In this document: positions 1 to 6,926 of the stretch, in pieces
Position numbering within the stretch: position 1 is the first letter of the stretch
Layout: each line of letters begins with the position of its first letter
From: Pseudomonas sp. PDM05
GTDB taxonomy: Bacteria; Pseudomonadota; Gammaproteobacteria; Pseudomonadales; Pseudomonadaceae
Assembly (NCBI RefSeq): GCF_014851685.1
Contig: NZ_JACVAC010000025.1
Span: 1 to 32,476 of the forward strand
Length of the DNA: 32,476 bases
Direction: 5' to 3'
Program-made: the position numbers and the translations under genes
Notes under the pieces: model-generated
The model's database searches: none
Told to the model about the DNA's origin: nothing
Seen by the model: the letters and a program-made list of their open reading frames with translations, nothing else

Positions 1-12
1 TATCCCCTAGGG

Positions 13-46
13 AGGCTTGGACGAGGCATGGGCCGCGTCCAAGCCT
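13..46. repeat. Inverted repeat (11-bp arms) at window edge
   Basis: Positions 13-23 (AGGCTTGGACG) are exactly repeated in inverse at 36-46, with a 12-nt loop. There is no T-run on either side, so this is not a convincing intrinsic terminator. It may belong to the insertion-sequence remnant next to it or to a gene outside the window. Confidence 0.5.
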
Positions 47-52
47 AAAATG

Positions 53-102
53 TGTAAACGATGTCCCCGGTTTCAGATGTAAAGGATGTCTACGGTTCTA
101 CA
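53..102. mobile_element. Probable insertion-sequence terminus remnant (tandem end repeats)
   Basis: Two 21-nt direct repeats lie 25 nt apart: 53-73 starts TGTAAACGATGTC and 78-98 starts TGTAAAGGATGTC, with 17 of 21 positions identical. The block ends in ...TACA at 102. Several short direct repeats at an end that begins TG and ends CA are typical of IS21-like elements, and comparable ends occur on other Pseudomonas insertion sequences. No transposase gene is in the window. Either the element continues to the left or only its end survives. Family assignment is a guess from the repeat pattern. Confidence 0.4.
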
Positions 103-210
103 CCCGCGCTGGGTGGCGAAGCCGCCCTGAATAGGTTCGCCGCGGTGTATCAGGAAGACCGCGATGCCGGATTTAGGGCGGCTTCGCCCCCCAGCGCGGG
201 GCAAGCCCGC
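103..210. repeat. Long imperfect hairpin with REP-like sequence
   Basis: Positions 103-128 and 175-200 are inverted copies with one mismatch in 26 bp. The 46-nt loop holds a further short inverted pair (CGCGGT near 141, ACCGCG near 158). The right arm runs directly into a REP-type stem, GCGGGGCAAGCCCGC (196-210), the same kind seen elsewhere in this window. The arrangement resembles a REPIN or small MITE. A short frame across 61-279 is not credible as a gene. Confidence 0.65.
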
Positions 211-402
211 TCACTACAAGAGATTCAAGCGAACGTCTGTAGCAGGCAACAGTCTGATATAACACTCGAACACGGCTAGCCGCACAGCAACGCCAAGTCA
301 ATGAAATATTGGGTTTTTTTCAAGTGCGCAAAAAACGCCCGATCTGACTGCAAGCCTTGTAAACCGTGGCTTTCAGCCAGCAAAACCGGCTCTGTTCACA
401 AG

Positions 403-427
403 GTTATCCACAATTTGTGTGGATAAC
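403..427. promoter_or_regulatory. Inverted pair of perfect DnaA boxes
   Basis: TTATCCACA at 404-412 and its reverse complement TGTGGATAA at 418-426 both match the strict DnaA-box consensus. With flanking G/C they form 10-bp arms separated by 5 nt. The pair lies about 30 bp upstream of the DUF1232 start codon. No dnaA, dnaN or AT-rich unwinding element is present, so this is not evidently the replication origin. DnaA-dependent regulation or titration is possible. Confidence 0.55.
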
Positions 428-457
428 ATTTGTGTTCGCCTGGAACTGGAGTGACGA

Positions 458-913
458 ATGAAACCACCCTTCAATTTCACCCGTTTCCTGCCCATGGCGG
501 CGCGTTTGCTCGGCCGTGGCCGTTTGCCGACGCTGCTCTTCGCCGTCGCTGCCAAGGGCTCCAGCCAGGGCAACCGCCTGGGTAAGCTCAAGGATGATCT
601 CAAATTGCTTCAGGCCCTGTGCCTGGCGTACTGGCGTGGCGAGTATCGGGCGATCAGCCCCAAGGCACTGGTCTCGGTGGTGGCGGGGCTGATGTACTTT
701 CTCAGTCCGATAGATGCGATCCCGGACTTTATCCCGTTGTTCGGCATGCTCGATGACATCGCCGTGCTGGCATGGCTCATGAAGACCCTGAACGACGAGC
801 TGAGCGCTTTTCGCGCCTGGCGTGAGGCACAGCGTCCGGAAAAGCTCGTGGTGGTTGAGCGGCTGCCTGCGACGCCGGCACTGCTGGCCAAGGAAAACCC
901 GCAAAAAAACTGA
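458..913 (+). CDS. DUF1232 (YkvA-type) small membrane-associated protein
   Basis: The product is 151 aa and its function is unknown. The central part (about residues 62-95) contains the DUF1232 signature: a hydrophobic helix followed by LSPIDAIPDFIPLFGMLDD, whose SPIDxIPD core is typical of the family and probably sits at the membrane surface. The N-terminus is basic and the C-terminus (RPEKLVVVERLPATPALL) is polar. The start is supported by GGAG about 10 nt upstream. The gene stands alone: the region before it carries an inverted DnaA-box pair, and the next gene has its own operator-like promoter. Family membership is well supported; no role is proposed. Confidence 0.88.
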   Translation: MKPPFNFTRFLPMAARLLGRGRLPTLLFAVAAKGSSQGNRLGKLKDDLKLLQALCLAYWRGEYRAISPKALVSVVAGLMYFLSPIDAIPDFIPLFGMLDDIAVLAWLMKTLNDELSAFRAWREAQRPEKLVVVERLPATPALLAKENPQKN

Positions 914-946
914 CGATACGGCTATCCTCTGCGACCTTTGTGGCTG

Positions 947-985
947 TTAGGATTACACTCCTAAGGAAAGAGCTTACTTAGTAAG
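947..985 (+). promoter_or_regulatory. Two dyads upstream of the XRE regulator gene
   Basis: TTAGGA-N6-TCCTAA (947-964) and CTTACTTAGTAAG (973-985) are perfect dyads within 60 bp of the start codon at 1009. XRE regulators often repress their own promoters through such sites, so they are proposed operators. The -10/-35 elements were not assigned with confidence. Confidence 0.4.
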
Positions 986-1008
986 TGTTGTTATCCTACG
1001 GGGCAGTC

Positions 1009-1347
1009 ATGGATATTCAGATAATTTCACGCAATGGCGAACCCGAATACGCGGTGTTGCCTTGGGATCAATACCAGGCGCTGCTGAAAGCTGCCGGTCA
1101 GCAACAACCCGCTACACCTCCCCCCGTTTCTACTGCCCAAGCCGCCGTCCCGGATCTGCGCCCGCTCGCAGACCTGCGCGGCTTGCGCGAAGCCAAGGGC
1201 CTGGCAATCGAGGCCCTGGCCCGTACCGTGGGCATCAGCCCGTCGTATCTTGGATTGATCGAAAGTGGTGAACGCCAGCCGGATGCCGCGATCCGCCGCA
1301 GCCTGGCCTGGGAATTGGGCGTTGCAGGTTGGAGGGATGAATCTTGA
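1009..1347 (+). CDS. XRE-family helix-turn-helix protein with antitoxin-like N-terminus
   Basis: This is a 112-aa protein. Residues about 1-30 (MDIQIISRNGEPEYAVLPW..) resemble the short beta-hairpin N-terminus of Phd/RelB-like antitoxins. A proline-rich linker follows, then a classical Cro/CI helix-turn-helix (LRGLREAKGLAIEALARTVG, then ISPSYLGLIESGERQP). ATG 1009 was chosen because it has GGGG 6 nt upstream; the in-frame GTG at 985 falls inside a dyad operator. The stop codon overlaps the TTG start of the next gene by 4 nt, so the two are translationally coupled. A DNA-binding role is secure; membership in a toxin-antitoxin system is an inference from size, order and overlap. Confidence 0.8.
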   Translation: MDIQIISRNGEPEYAVLPWDQYQALLKAAGQQQPATPPPVSTAQAAVPDLRPLADLRGLREAKGLAIEALARTVGISPSYLGLIESGERQPDAAIRRSLAWELGVAGWRDES

Positions 1348-1715
1348 GCCTACGTATCAGCCGTCAACATTGGGATGGGTTACTCAACGAACTGGACCAG
1401 GCGCGCCGCCAGCGCCATCTGCTGACGTACCGCGCGCTGCTGGAGCGCCTGCAATTCCCCACGCCGGCCATGCAAACCCTGGCCGCCGCCCTGGAGCACC
1501 TGGCAGCGCTGGACGCCAAGGCCGAGCAGCCGTTGCGCAGTTCCCTGGTGATCAGCCAGGGTGCGAGCCGCCTGCCGCGTACCGGCTTCTTTGAATGTGT
1601 GGAGCGCCTAGGGCGTTTCAGCGGGCCGTCCGATGGCGTGGCCGCGGCATCCTGGCATGCCTCGGAAGTGGTGCGGGTATTCGAGTACGAATACCCGGAA
1701 TCTGCCGAGGCCTAA
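1344..1715 (+). CDS. Conserved hypothetical protein coupled to XRE regulator
   Basis: The product is 123 aa, with no recognised domain, signal peptide or membrane segment. It is rich in Leu, Ala and Arg in the first two thirds, which look helical (HWDGLLNELDQARRQRHLL). It ends in a more mixed segment with an acidic tail. The start is TTG 1344, which overlaps the previous stop. GGAGGG at 1331-1336 is well placed, and a stop codon lies just upstream in frame, so no other start is possible without losing much of the protein. The 3' end overlaps the convergent EAL-GGDEF gene by 4 nt. It could be the partner (possibly toxin) of the XRE protein. Confidence 0.72.
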   Translation: MSLRISRQHWDGLLNELDQARRQRHLLTYRALLERLQFPTPAMQTLAAALEHLAALDAKAEQPLRSSLVISQGASRLPRTGFFECVERLGRFSGPSDGVAAASWHASEVVRVFEYEYPESAEA

Positions 1716-3481
1716 AGCGCCTGGGGCAGCGCGTCCATGCTGTCGATCACATGGATGCTGTAGCCGGCCACGTCCTTGGCATGGTGCTTGGCTTGCGACG
1801 CCAACTCCGCCAATTGGCTGGCATCGAGTTGTCCACAGGCCTGTGGATATAAATGCACCACGCCGATGGACAGCGACAGTAACGCGAACTCCTGACGTAC
1901 GCCCTGACGGTTCAACGCCACGAAGCAGCCAGCCTCGAGGTGCTCGGCACGGTAGAAGCGCCTGCACTGGGTGTGGAAGTCATCCAGCAGTTGGTTGAGC
2001 CGCTTGCGCCAATCCTGCGGCCCCAATACCAGCAAGAAATCATCTCCGCCGATATGCCCGACAAAGTCGCGGCTGGCGTCGACCCGGTCGTTCAGGCACT
2101 GCGCCAGGCACAGCAACACTTCATCGCCACGCCCATAGCCGTAGATGTCGTTGAACGGCTTGAAGCTGTCGATATCCACGTAACAGATCACCGACTCCCG
2201 TTGTTGTTGCAACAACCGCGTCAGGCATTGCTGGATCGGCACGTTGCCGGGTAGCAAGGTCAGCGGGTTGGCGTAGCGTGCCTGTTGGATTTTCAGCTCG
2301 GTGATCAGCTTGAGTACGTCGATCACGCGGCCCAGCCCCAGGTAATCGCCGTTCAGCGTAATGATGAAATCTTCTTCGATACGCTGCCGTGCACGGCTGG
2401 TCAGCAGGCGGCTGACCTGTTGCAGCGACTGGCTCAACTCCACCGCGAGAAAGTCGCTGCTCATCAAGCGGCTGATGGGCTTGCGCGCAAACAGGTCGGT
2501 GGCGAACGGCTTGAGCAGCGCATCCGACAGCGAATGCCGGTGCACGATACCCACCGGATGCCCGCGGCCATCGAGCACCGCCAGGGAGTTGAGGTTGGCC
2601 TGGCGGCGAAATGCCTCAAGCACCTGGGCGGTGGCGGTGTCCTGGTCCACGGCAGGTTGTTCGTTGAGCAGGGCGCTGAGGTCGCTGCCTTCGTCGCTCA
2701 GGGCCACGTTGGCGCTGTCGGGCCTGGGCAGCATTTGGCGTGGTTCCTGCGGAGGATTTTCCTGGGGACGACAAAGCAGATAGCCCTGCACCAGGTCCAC
2801 GCCCATCTCCATCAGCACCGCCAGCTCTTCCGGCAACTCGATGCCCTCGGCGATCACCTGGGCGCGGGAGGCCTTGGCGATTTGCAGGATCGAGCCGACA
2901 AACTCGCGCTTGAGCGCATCCTGATGGATGCCGTCGATAAAGTGCCGGTCGATCTTCACGTAATCCGGACGCAACTCCGACCACAAGCGCAGGCTGGAAT
3001 AGCCGGCGCCGAGGTCGTCCAGGGCAATCGAGAACCCCATGTTGCGGTAGTGATGCAGTGCGGTTTGCAGCAGGTCGAAATCGTCGGTGGGGGTCTGTTC
3101 GGTGAGCTCGATCACCACCTGGCTCGGTGGGATGCCATAGTCGCGCAGCAATTGCAGGGTGCGCCCGGGTTGGTGCGCCGTCTCCATCAAGGACTCCGGG
3201 GAGATATTGAGGAACAGCTTGCCCGGCAGTTTCTGTTCGCTGAAGCGCCGGCACGCGCTTTCGCGGCAGGCCATTTCCAATTCGCTCAGACGCCCCGCCT
3301 GGCTGGCCACCGAGAACAGCGCGACAGGGGAGTGCAGCGGGCTGTTGGAGGGGCCACGGCTAAGGGCCTCATAGCCGAGGATGCGTCGTTCGGACAGGCA
3401 GATGATCGGTTGGAACAGGCTGTGCAAACTGCCTTGAGCCAGGATTGAGCCCAATGCATTCAGCTGTTCGGTCATGGTCAT
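1712..3481 (-). CDS. EAL-CBS-GGDEF cyclic-di-GMP protein
   Basis: This 589-aa soluble protein has an N-terminal EAL domain (about 15-245), a CBS pair (about 280-400) and a C-terminal GGDEF domain (about 415-580). The EAL domain keeps the expected catalytic positions: YEALSRG, LFLNISPES, ELTEQ, ALDDLGAG, VKIDRHF, AEGIE and QGYLL. Phosphodiesterase activity is therefore likely. The GGDEF signature reads HIGGDDF and the usual RxxD inhibitory site lacks its Arg, so cyclase activity or product inhibition may be altered. CBS pairs usually bind adenine nucleotides and may sense energy state. Start ATG 3481 is preferred. An upstream ATG at 3535 would put the coding region through the Prc terminator. 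Confidence 0.9.
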   Translation of the reverse strand: MTMTEQLNALGSILAQGSLHSLFQPIICLSERRILGYEALSRGPSNSPLHSPVALFSVASQAGRLSELEMACRESACRRFSEQKLPGKLFLNISPESLMETAHQPGRTLQLLRDYGIPPSQVVIELTEQTPTDDFDLLQTALHHYRNMGFSIALDDLGAGYSSLRLWSELRPDYVKIDRHFIDGIHQDALKREFVGSILQIAKASRAQVIAEGIELPEELAVLMEMGVDLVQGYLLCRPQENPPQEPRQMLPRPDSANVALSDEGSDLSALLNEQPAVDQDTATAQVLEAFRRQANLNSLAVLDGRGHPVGIVHRHSLSDALLKPFATDLFARKPISRLMSSDFLAVELSQSLQQVSRLLTSRARQRIEEDFIITLNGDYLGLGRVIDVLKLITELKIQQARYANPLTLLPGNVPIQQCLTRLLQQQRESVICYVDIDSFKPFNDIYGYGRGDEVLLCLAQCLNDRVDASRDFVGHIGGDDFLLVLGPQDWRKRLNQLLDDFHTQCRRFYRAEHLEAGCFVALNRQGVRQEFALLSLSIGVVHLYPQACGQLDASQLAELASQAKHHAKDVAGYSIHVIDSMDALPQAL

Positions 3482-3495
3482 GGCGATCTCGATCG

Positions 3496-3532
3496 AAAAA
3501 AAAGGACCGCGGGCGGTGAGCCGACGGTCCTT
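3496..3532 (-). terminator. Intrinsic terminator after prc
   Basis: Read leftward, an 8-bp stem (AAGGACCG / CGGTCCTT, 3502-3509 and 3525-3532) is followed by eight Us. It lies 68 nt after the prc stop codon and only about 15 nt before the EAL-GGDEF start codon. That gene probably needs a promoter within or just before this hairpin. Confidence 0.85.
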
Positions 3533-3599
3533 CATTTCACGACAGAATGATGTCTATATGATGACAGCTCGGGTCGCCATCACATTAAATTGCCATCAT

Positions 3600-5681
3600 T
3601 TACTGCTTGGCCACCTGCTTGCTGATCTTCAGGTAGTCCAGCAGGATCCGGCCAGTCTCGGCCAGGTAGGCGTCGTCTTCCGGCTTGGTTTTTTCCGCCT
3701 CGGCCGGCAGCGCATCTTCATCTTCTTTCTTCAGCTCTTTGAGCGGGTCTTCGCCTTTGGCCTTGCGGCGGACGTTTTCCAGCAGCAGTTGCTGATTCTC
3801 GATGTCGGCATGCTGCTTGCGGCGGTCGACTTCGTTGAGGCTGACGGATTTTTCTTCCATCAACTTTTTGGCCAGGGCCAGCTTGTCGCGGATGAACACG
3901 AACTCGGCATCCTTGGCGGAGCGGGTGTCGTGGTCAGCCTTCAACTGCACCAGGAATGGCTTGAACGGGTCGGACGCTGGCTTGATCGCAGGGCGGATGG
4001 TATCCCACGGCATGGCTTCCGGCAGGGCGCTTTCGCCGATTTCCTTAGTGTCGATGATCGACGGGAAATCGATGTCCGGCAGTACGCCCTGATGCTGGGT
4101 GCTCTGCCCGGAAACCCGGTAGAACTTGGCCAGCGTCAGCTTCAGCTCGCCATGGTTCAGCGGCTGGATGGTCTGCACGGTGCCTTTGCCGAAGGTCTGG
4201 CCGCCGATGATCAGCGCGCGGTGGTAGTCCTGCATGGCGCCGGCGAAAATCTCCGAGGCCGAGGCCGAGAGGCGGTTGACCAGCAACGCCATCGGGCCTT
4301 TGTAGAAGGCGCCCGGGTTCTCGTCTTCGAGCACGTCGACACGGCCGTCAGCGTTGCGTACCAACACGGTCGGGCCCTTGTCGATGAACAGGCTGGTCAG
4401 CTCGGTGGCTTCCTGCAGGGAACCGCCGCCGTTGTTGCGCAGGTCGATGACCACGCCGTCGACTTTTTCCTTCTGCAACTCTGTCAGGATTTTCTTAACG
4501 TCGCGAGTGGTGCTCTTGTAGTCCGGATCGCCAGCACGGAACGCCTTGAAGTCCAGGTAGAACGCCGGGATCTCAATCACGCCCAGTTTGTAGTCCTTGC
4601 CATCCTGCTTGAGGTTGAGGACTTTCTTCTGCACGGCCTGGTCTTCGAGCTTCACCGCTTCACGGGTGATGGACACGATCTTGCTGGTCTGGTCGTTTGG
4701 CGCATTGGTGTGTGGAATCACTTCAAGGCGCACCACGCTGCCTTTCGGCCCACGGATCAGCTTGACCACTTCGTCCAGGCGCCAGCCGACCACGTCGACC
4801 ATCTCTTTGTCGGCCTGGGCCACGCCGATGATCTTGTCGGCCGGTGCGACCTGCTTGGTCTTGTCCGCCGGGCCTGCCGGCACCAGGCGCACGATCTTCA
4901 CCTGGTCGTTGTCGCTTTGCAGGACGGCACCGATGCCTTCCAGGGACAGACTCATATTGATGTCGAAATTTTCCGCGTTATCTGGTGACAGATAATTGGT
5001 GTGCGGGTCGTAGGACATCGCGAAGGTGTTGATGTAGGCCTGGAAGATGTCTTCGGCACGGGTCTGGTCTAGGCGCGCCAGCTGGTTCTTGTAGCGCTTG
5101 GTCAGCAGTTCCTGGATCGCCTTAGGGTCTTTGCCGGCGATCTTCAGGCGCAGCACTTCGTCCTTGACGCGTTTGCGCCACAGGTCGTCCAGTTCTGCGG
5201 TGGTCTTGAGCCAAGGGGCGTCCTTGCGGTCCACCAGAAGGGTTTCCTTCTCGGTGAAGTCGAGCTTGTCGGTGCCTTTGTTCAGCTCAGCCAAGGCGAA
5301 GTCCAGACGCGCTTTGACGCGGTCCAGATAACGCTTGTAGATGGTGAAGCCGGGCTGCAGGTCGCCGCTCTTGAGGAAGTCGTCGAACTGCGTCTTCCAC
5401 TTGTCGAACTCAGCGATGTCGCTGGCCAGGAAGTAGCTGCGCGACGGATCCAGCAGCTTGAGGTAGCTGTCATAGATGATCACCGAGCGAGCGTCGTCGA
5501 GCGGCGGCTTGCTGTAGTGATGGCGCTTGAGCAACTCGACGACGTTAAGGCTGGCAATCACCTCATCGCGATCCGGCTGAAGGTTGTCCCAGCTGTTGGC
5601 TGCGAACGTATTGGTCGACATCGACGCGAAGCCGAGACCAATGAAAAGAGCGAGGGCGGTGCTTGGGAACAAATGCTTCAT
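3600..5681 (-). CDS. prc: Carboxy-terminal processing (tail-specific) protease Prc
   Basis: The product is a 693-aa periplasmic S41 serine protease. The signal peptide is MKHLFPSTALALFIGLGFAS.. with likely cleavage after NTFA (about residue 27). Next come the N-terminal helical domain of long Prc proteins, a PDZ domain (about 240-320), and the S41 core with the catalytic Ser in LSASASEIFAG and the Lys in GQTFGKGTVQ (about residues 475 and 500). A charged C-terminal tail region (DUF3340) completes it. Family members degrade misfolded or SsrA-like tailed periplasmic proteins and trim envelope proteins. In Pseudomonas they work in peptidoglycan-hydrolase turnover and envelope-stress signalling. 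ATG 5681 begins the signal peptide; ATG 5714 would add 11 residues and has no better ribosome site. It is monocistronic, with a terminator. Confidence 0.95.
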   Translation of the reverse strand: MKHLFPSTALALFIGLGFASMSTNTFAANSWDNLQPDRDEVIASLNVVELLKRHHYSKPPLDDARSVIIYDSYLKLLDPSRSYFLASDIAEFDKWKTQFDDFLKSGDLQPGFTIYKRYLDRVKARLDFALAELNKGTDKLDFTEKETLLVDRKDAPWLKTTAELDDLWRKRVKDEVLRLKIAGKDPKAIQELLTKRYKNQLARLDQTRAEDIFQAYINTFAMSYDPHTNYLSPDNAENFDINMSLSLEGIGAVLQSDNDQVKIVRLVPAGPADKTKQVAPADKIIGVAQADKEMVDVVGWRLDEVVKLIRGPKGSVVRLEVIPHTNAPNDQTSKIVSITREAVKLEDQAVQKKVLNLKQDGKDYKLGVIEIPAFYLDFKAFRAGDPDYKSTTRDVKKILTELQKEKVDGVVIDLRNNGGGSLQEATELTSLFIDKGPTVLVRNADGRVDVLEDENPGAFYKGPMALLVNRLSASASEIFAGAMQDYHRALIIGGQTFGKGTVQTIQPLNHGELKLTLAKFYRVSGQSTQHQGVLPDIDFPSIIDTKEIGESALPEAMPWDTIRPAIKPASDPFKPFLVQLKADHDTRSAKDAEFVFIRDKLALAKKLMEEKSVSLNEVDRRKQHADIENQQLLLENVRRKAKGEDPLKELKKEDEDALPAEAEKTKPEDDAYLAETGRILLDYLKISKQVAKQ

Positions 5682-5763
5682 GCTGATTCGACGCGGGGGC
5701 AATTGATAACGCATATTAGGCCGTCTTTGAGGGAGCCGGTTCCATATGGTCCGGTCGCATAAT

Positions 5764-5793
5764 GCAAAAAGCCCGGCGCTACTGCTACGGGCT
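5764..5793 (-). terminator. Leftward terminator-like hairpin between prc and qor
   Basis: Leftward, the stem AGCCCG...CGGGCT (arms 5788-5793 and 5770-5775) is followed by UUUUU. It sits in the divergent prc/qor intergenic space, upstream of prc and 26 nt from the qor start. It could block antisense transcription coming out of qor, or act in the prc leader. Confidence 0.5.
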
Positions 5794-5819
5794 CAGTCCA
5801 GACTCACTATGGAGGCACT

Positions 5820-6782
5820 GTGAAAGCATTGCAAGGCGTTGACGGTCACGTGGAGTGGTTGGAAGAACCCAGTCCTACCTGCGATGTAGGCCAAGTTCGC
5901 ATTCGTGTGTCGGCAGCGGGCCTGAATCGCGCCGATTTATTACAGCGTGCGGGGCTTTATCCGCCCCCTCCGGGTGCCAGTGCAGTGCTGGGCCTGGAGT
6001 GTTCCGGGGTGATCAGTGAAGTGGGGGCGGGCTCGTCCTGGCAGGTCGGCGACCGCGTCTGCGCGCTGTTGGCCGGGGGTGGCATGGCCGAAGAAGTGGT
6101 GGTGGATGCGCGCCATGTATTGCCGGTACCGGAGGGGCTGTCGCTGATCGAGGCGGCAGCGTTGCCTGAGGTGTACAGCACGGCGTGGCTGAATCTGTTC
6201 CAGTTGGCGGGCCTCAAGCCCGGTGAAAAAGTCTTGCTGCACGCAGGCGCCAGTGGCGTGGGCTCCGCGGCGATCCAGCTGTGCAAGGCATTTGGCAGCC
6301 CGTGCTGGGTCAGCGTGGGCTCGGCCGAGCGCCTGGCGTACTGCGAAGCTCTAGGTGCCCAGGGCGGCGTGGTACGTACGGATGGGATAGAAGGGCTGCG
6401 GGATTTCGGGCCGTTCGATGTGATTCTCGACCCGGTGGGCGGCGACTATGCGGCCCTTGACCTCAAGCTGTTGGCCCTGGATGGTCGCTGGGTGTTGATC
6501 GGCCTGATGGGCGGTCGCGAGGCCAAGCTGGACCTGGCCCAGGTGCTTGGCAAGCGCATCCAGTTGCTGGGGTCGACCCTGCGTAGTCGCAGTGATCAAT
6601 TCAAGGCTGACCTGTTCAGCGACCTGAGCCAGCATGTATGGCCGTTGTTTGTCGAGGGGCGCCTGAGCCCGCAGTTGGCCAAGACGTTCCCGATCAAGGA
6701 TGCCGAGGCGGCGTTTGCCGAGCTGGCGACCAACCAGATTTCCGGGAAGTTGGTGTTGGTGATCGATGAGACGCTGGCCTGA
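5820..6782 (+). CDS. Zinc-independent NAD(P)H:quinone oxidoreductase (PIG3/Qor type)
   Basis: This 320-aa medium-chain dehydrogenase/reductase has an N-terminal GroES-like domain (RVSAAGLNRADLLQRAGLYP) and a Rossmann domain. The nucleotide-binding loop is HAGASGVGSAAIQL (about residues 141-154). The structural zinc cysteine cluster of true alcohol dehydrogenases is absent. The NRADLLQR.G.YPPPPGAS pattern is typical of the human TP53I3/PIG3-like branch, which reduces quinones with NADPH. Start GTG 5820 is supported by GGAGG at 5811-5815. The exact substrate cannot be told from sequence. Confidence 0.88.
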   Translation: MKALQGVDGHVEWLEEPSPTCDVGQVRIRVSAAGLNRADLLQRAGLYPPPPGASAVLGLECSGVISEVGAGSSWQVGDRVCALLAGGGMAEEVVVDARHVLPVPEGLSLIEAAALPEVYSTAWLNLFQLAGLKPGEKVLLHAGASGVGSAAIQLCKAFGSPCWVSVGSAERLAYCEALGAQGGVVRTDGIEGLRDFGPFDVILDPVGGDYAALDLKLLALDGRWVLIGLMGGREAKLDLAQVLGKRIQLLGSTLRSRSDQFKADLFSDLSQHVWPLFVEGRLSPQLAKTFPIKDAEAAFAELATNQISGKLVLVIDETLA

Positions 6783-6805
6783 TCTTTAACTCGGAATGCA
6801 ACCAA

Positions 6806-6894
6806 TGTGGGAGCTGGCTTGCCTGCGATAGCGGTATATCAGTGAAGAATTCTTCATCTGACACACCGCTATCGCAGGCAAGCCAGCTCCCACA
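6806..6894. repeat. REPIN: two REPs in perfect 30-bp inverted arrangement
   Basis: Arms 6806-6835 and 6865-6894 are perfectly complementary over 30 bp and start TGTGGGAGCTGGCTTGCC. The loop contains the perfect palindrome TGAAGAATTCTTCA (6843-6856), so the whole unit can fold into one long hairpin. It lies between the convergent qor and HAD genes, a usual place for Pseudomonas REPINs. Confidence 0.92.
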
Positions 6895-6926
6895 GTTGAT
6901 TGGGTTTTCAACTCGGCAGGGTGTGA

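Noticed and set aside
61..279. Possible 72-aa gene at the left edge
   Set aside because: It runs through IS-end repeats and both arms of a long hairpin, with no ribosome site.
403..427. Replication origin
   Set aside because: Only two DnaA boxes, no AT-rich unwinding region, and no dnaA/dnaN/gidA genes nearby.
1831..1850. Second DnaA-box pair inside the EAL-GGDEF gene
   Set aside because: Both boxes depart from consensus and lie in coding sequence; not listed as a feature, only noted as a comparison.
2285..3448. Long rightward open frame opposite the EAL-GGDEF gene
   Set aside because: It is the complement of a well-supported gene, has low-complexity His/Gln/Ala composition, and no ribosome site. 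It is a G+C-rich shadow.
3474..4988. 504-codon rightward frame opposite prc
   Set aside because: It lies antisense to a protease with intact catalytic motifs and its protein has no recognisable domain.
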